From Adiantum capillus-veneris (taxonomy: Eukaryota; Streptophyta; Polypodiopsida; Polypodiales; Pteridaceae): a stretch of 64,000 bases of DNA. Below, in pieces: positions 62,461 through 64,000 of this stretch. The position numbers were made by a program, and so were the translations under genes. The stretch lies in the NCBI GenBank assembly GCA_014529385.2, contig CM043967.1:79505278-79569277 (forward strand), written 5' to 3'. A model generated the notes under the pieces. That model ran no database searches, was not told the DNA's origin, and worked only from the letters and a program-made list of their open reading frames with translations. Position 1 is the first letter of the stretch, and the number at the start of each line of letters is the position of its first letter.

Positions 62461-64000
62461 TGTAACAGGACGAGGGATAGCACATATGTAAGGGACCGGG
62501 AACTAGCTCATGCACATCTCCACCCATCCATGCCTAATATGGCCCTTGTCCGATTAAATATAGGCCCCCTATACCGCGTGTGTGTCACGGCCCTTGGTTT
62601 GGCCCATCTTACCCTAGGCCTGAGAGCTTTCCTCCTCCTTTAAATGTCTTTAGACGTTGAGCTCTCTTTGAAGCAGCATAACAATGACAATGTCCTTTAC
62701 GCTTCGGTCTTTTAAAAGAGTGGTAACTTAGATATGAGTCATTCCTAGAGTCCTATGAAATTGAGAGTGAAGAAGTAGACCTTCCCTTCTTTCTCCAATT
62801 TTGTTGTGGATTTTAGTCTATCTCTTCATGGGGAGGAGAGTCACAACTTTGACATCTTCTTCTTGGGAGGAAAAGTTGACCTTTTAATTCTTTCTCCATT
62901 AGCCAAATATCTTCATTAGATGAGAAGGGACTATCCTTGTCATTATCGAGAGGCTTCTTCCTAGCGGCATCAAGAAAGCATCTACGCTTCTTTGAAGTTT
63001 CGTATGCCTTCCTTGAAGGAATTCTTCCTCTCTCAGGAGAGTGCCATGATTTTACTTCAAAGTTTCCTCTTTTGGAAGTATCTCCTAGAGGCTTCTCAGG
63101 GATACAGTCCTCTTGAGTGGTAGAATGAAAATTGGTGGATTACAACTGAGTTCGCATTACGGTTTGTACATAGCATCTTACAACCTCAAGAGGTGCACTT
63201 ATAGAAACAATGGTATTAGTAAAAACCTTGTACTTACATGTCATGAGACAAAAAAATGAGTTTTCCTATTAAACTGACTGGGTTTTCTTACTTTTCAATT
63301 GAAAAAACCCTCTTGTAAGTATAATAATGTAAAATAAAATAAATGCATAAATTAAAATACCCCTCCATTTGAACCCATATTATGCACACAAAAAATGTAC
63401 CCACAGAGCTTACAATCTGTGGGCAAACATCAAGGGAAGTAGTTTTGTTAACTAAATCAAGCTTTGTGATAGCTATGTCGCTCTCTCTTCTACTTGATTA
63501 TCAATCATGGTGTTGGTGCTTCTTAGGTCTAGGGTTTTCTTGTAACATTGTGTTCCTTTGGTCAAGGGAGTTAGTTATTTTCTCTTGAGAATCAAGGAAA
63601 AGATCCTTTTGGATTTCACACACCCTTCGTTCAAACCGTAAATAGTGCCCCATAAATAATTCAATAGTGATAGAACCGTAGGTACCCCTAGAAATTAAGT
63701 GTCCACTATTAAACTTAAGAGTTCCTAGGATGATTCAAAATTCCCTATACAAGATTGGTAGATCCATAACTCCCATATCCTTGACTAATATACGTCTGTA
63801 CCCATGTCTTTTTAATAAGAATCTCCAAAGATCCTTTGGACTTTGGAGAAATAGAAAAGGAAAGATTGGTCACAAATTAATAACGTTATGTCTTAAAATG
63901 AGGAAGCAATTCATTTCCAAAGCGTGCATCCAACTCAAATTCTAGTTTTAGCATCTTGTATTTGTATTGATAGAAAATCAATCTTCTTATGGAAAGCTAC
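62461..64000. other. Putative LTR start, then unannotated non-coding DNA
   Basis: The first few hundred bases may be LTR (see the PBS-like site at 62448). Beyond about 62650 there are only short frames without motifs (for example 63382-63588 and 63730-63945), in AT-rich sequence. No gene can be supported. Confidence 0.35.

Overview
This window looks like repeat-dominated nuclear DNA from a land plant. The evidence is plant-type Ty3/gypsy elements (one with the extra RNase H of the Tat/Ogre lineage, one with an Athila-type tRNA-Asp primer site), a Ty1/copia element, an L1-type LINE with GT-AG-like introns nearby, long GA/TC microsatellites and no intact single-copy gene. The large element leaders and satellite arrays would fit a big-genome non-seed plant such as a fern, but that is only an impression. 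No rRNA or tRNA gene and no CRISPR array was seen. Nearly every coding stretch is broken.

Layout. 0.3-1.9 kb: remains of the 3' half of a plus-strand gypsy element (RNase H end, integrase tail, accessory ORF). 1.9-4.4 kb: non-coding, with a TATA box and a TC microsatellite. 4.4-5.1 and 14.4-20.3 kb: one old plus-strand gypsy derivative (leader, gag, zinc knuckles, protease, then a tail with no reverse transcriptase or integrase). It is split by a young minus-strand Tat-like element at 5140-14355 with near-identical 1.57-kb LTRs. 22.9-24.0 kb: LINE ORF1 remains on the minus strand. 24.0-32.6 kb: a composite region of palindromic AT-rich satellite, a plus-strand FCP1/NIF phosphatase-like pseudogene, more satellite, and a minus-strand pseudogene of an uncharacterised DNA-transposon transposase family. 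32.6-35.6 kb: a second satellite built on CCCTATGGCC and GGCCATAGGG half-sites.

35.6-38.1 kb: a 5'-truncated copia element with its 3' LTR. 38.1-40.5 kb: part of another LTR element, in which a short gag-like exon inside the LTR can be spliced across the primer site to the internal gag. 41.0-42.3 kb: a plus-strand ORF of unknown function with three TAG stops. 42.6-43.3 kb: more of the second satellite. 43.3-45.3 kb: LINE endonuclease and reverse transcriptase remains. 45.3-62.3 kb: a 17-kb minus-strand Athila-like element (5' LTR, tRNA-Asp primer site, 3.4-kb leader, gag, protease, truncated RT, RNase H, integrase with two zinc-binding modules, a second retropepsin, a long coiled-coil accessory ORF, polypurine tract, truncated 3' LTR). 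62.46 kb onward: start of another LTR, then unannotated DNA.

Two non-coding elements of about 1.3 kb (25303-26641 and 58749-60057) share CACTAG-type inverted ends and TTAA flanks, so they look like one DNA-transposon family. The strongest candidates for undescribed biology are the transposase, palindromic satellite and captured phosphatase unit, the gag exon inside an LTR, and the extra modules of the 17-kb element (second retropepsin, doubled H2C2, conserved accessory ORF).
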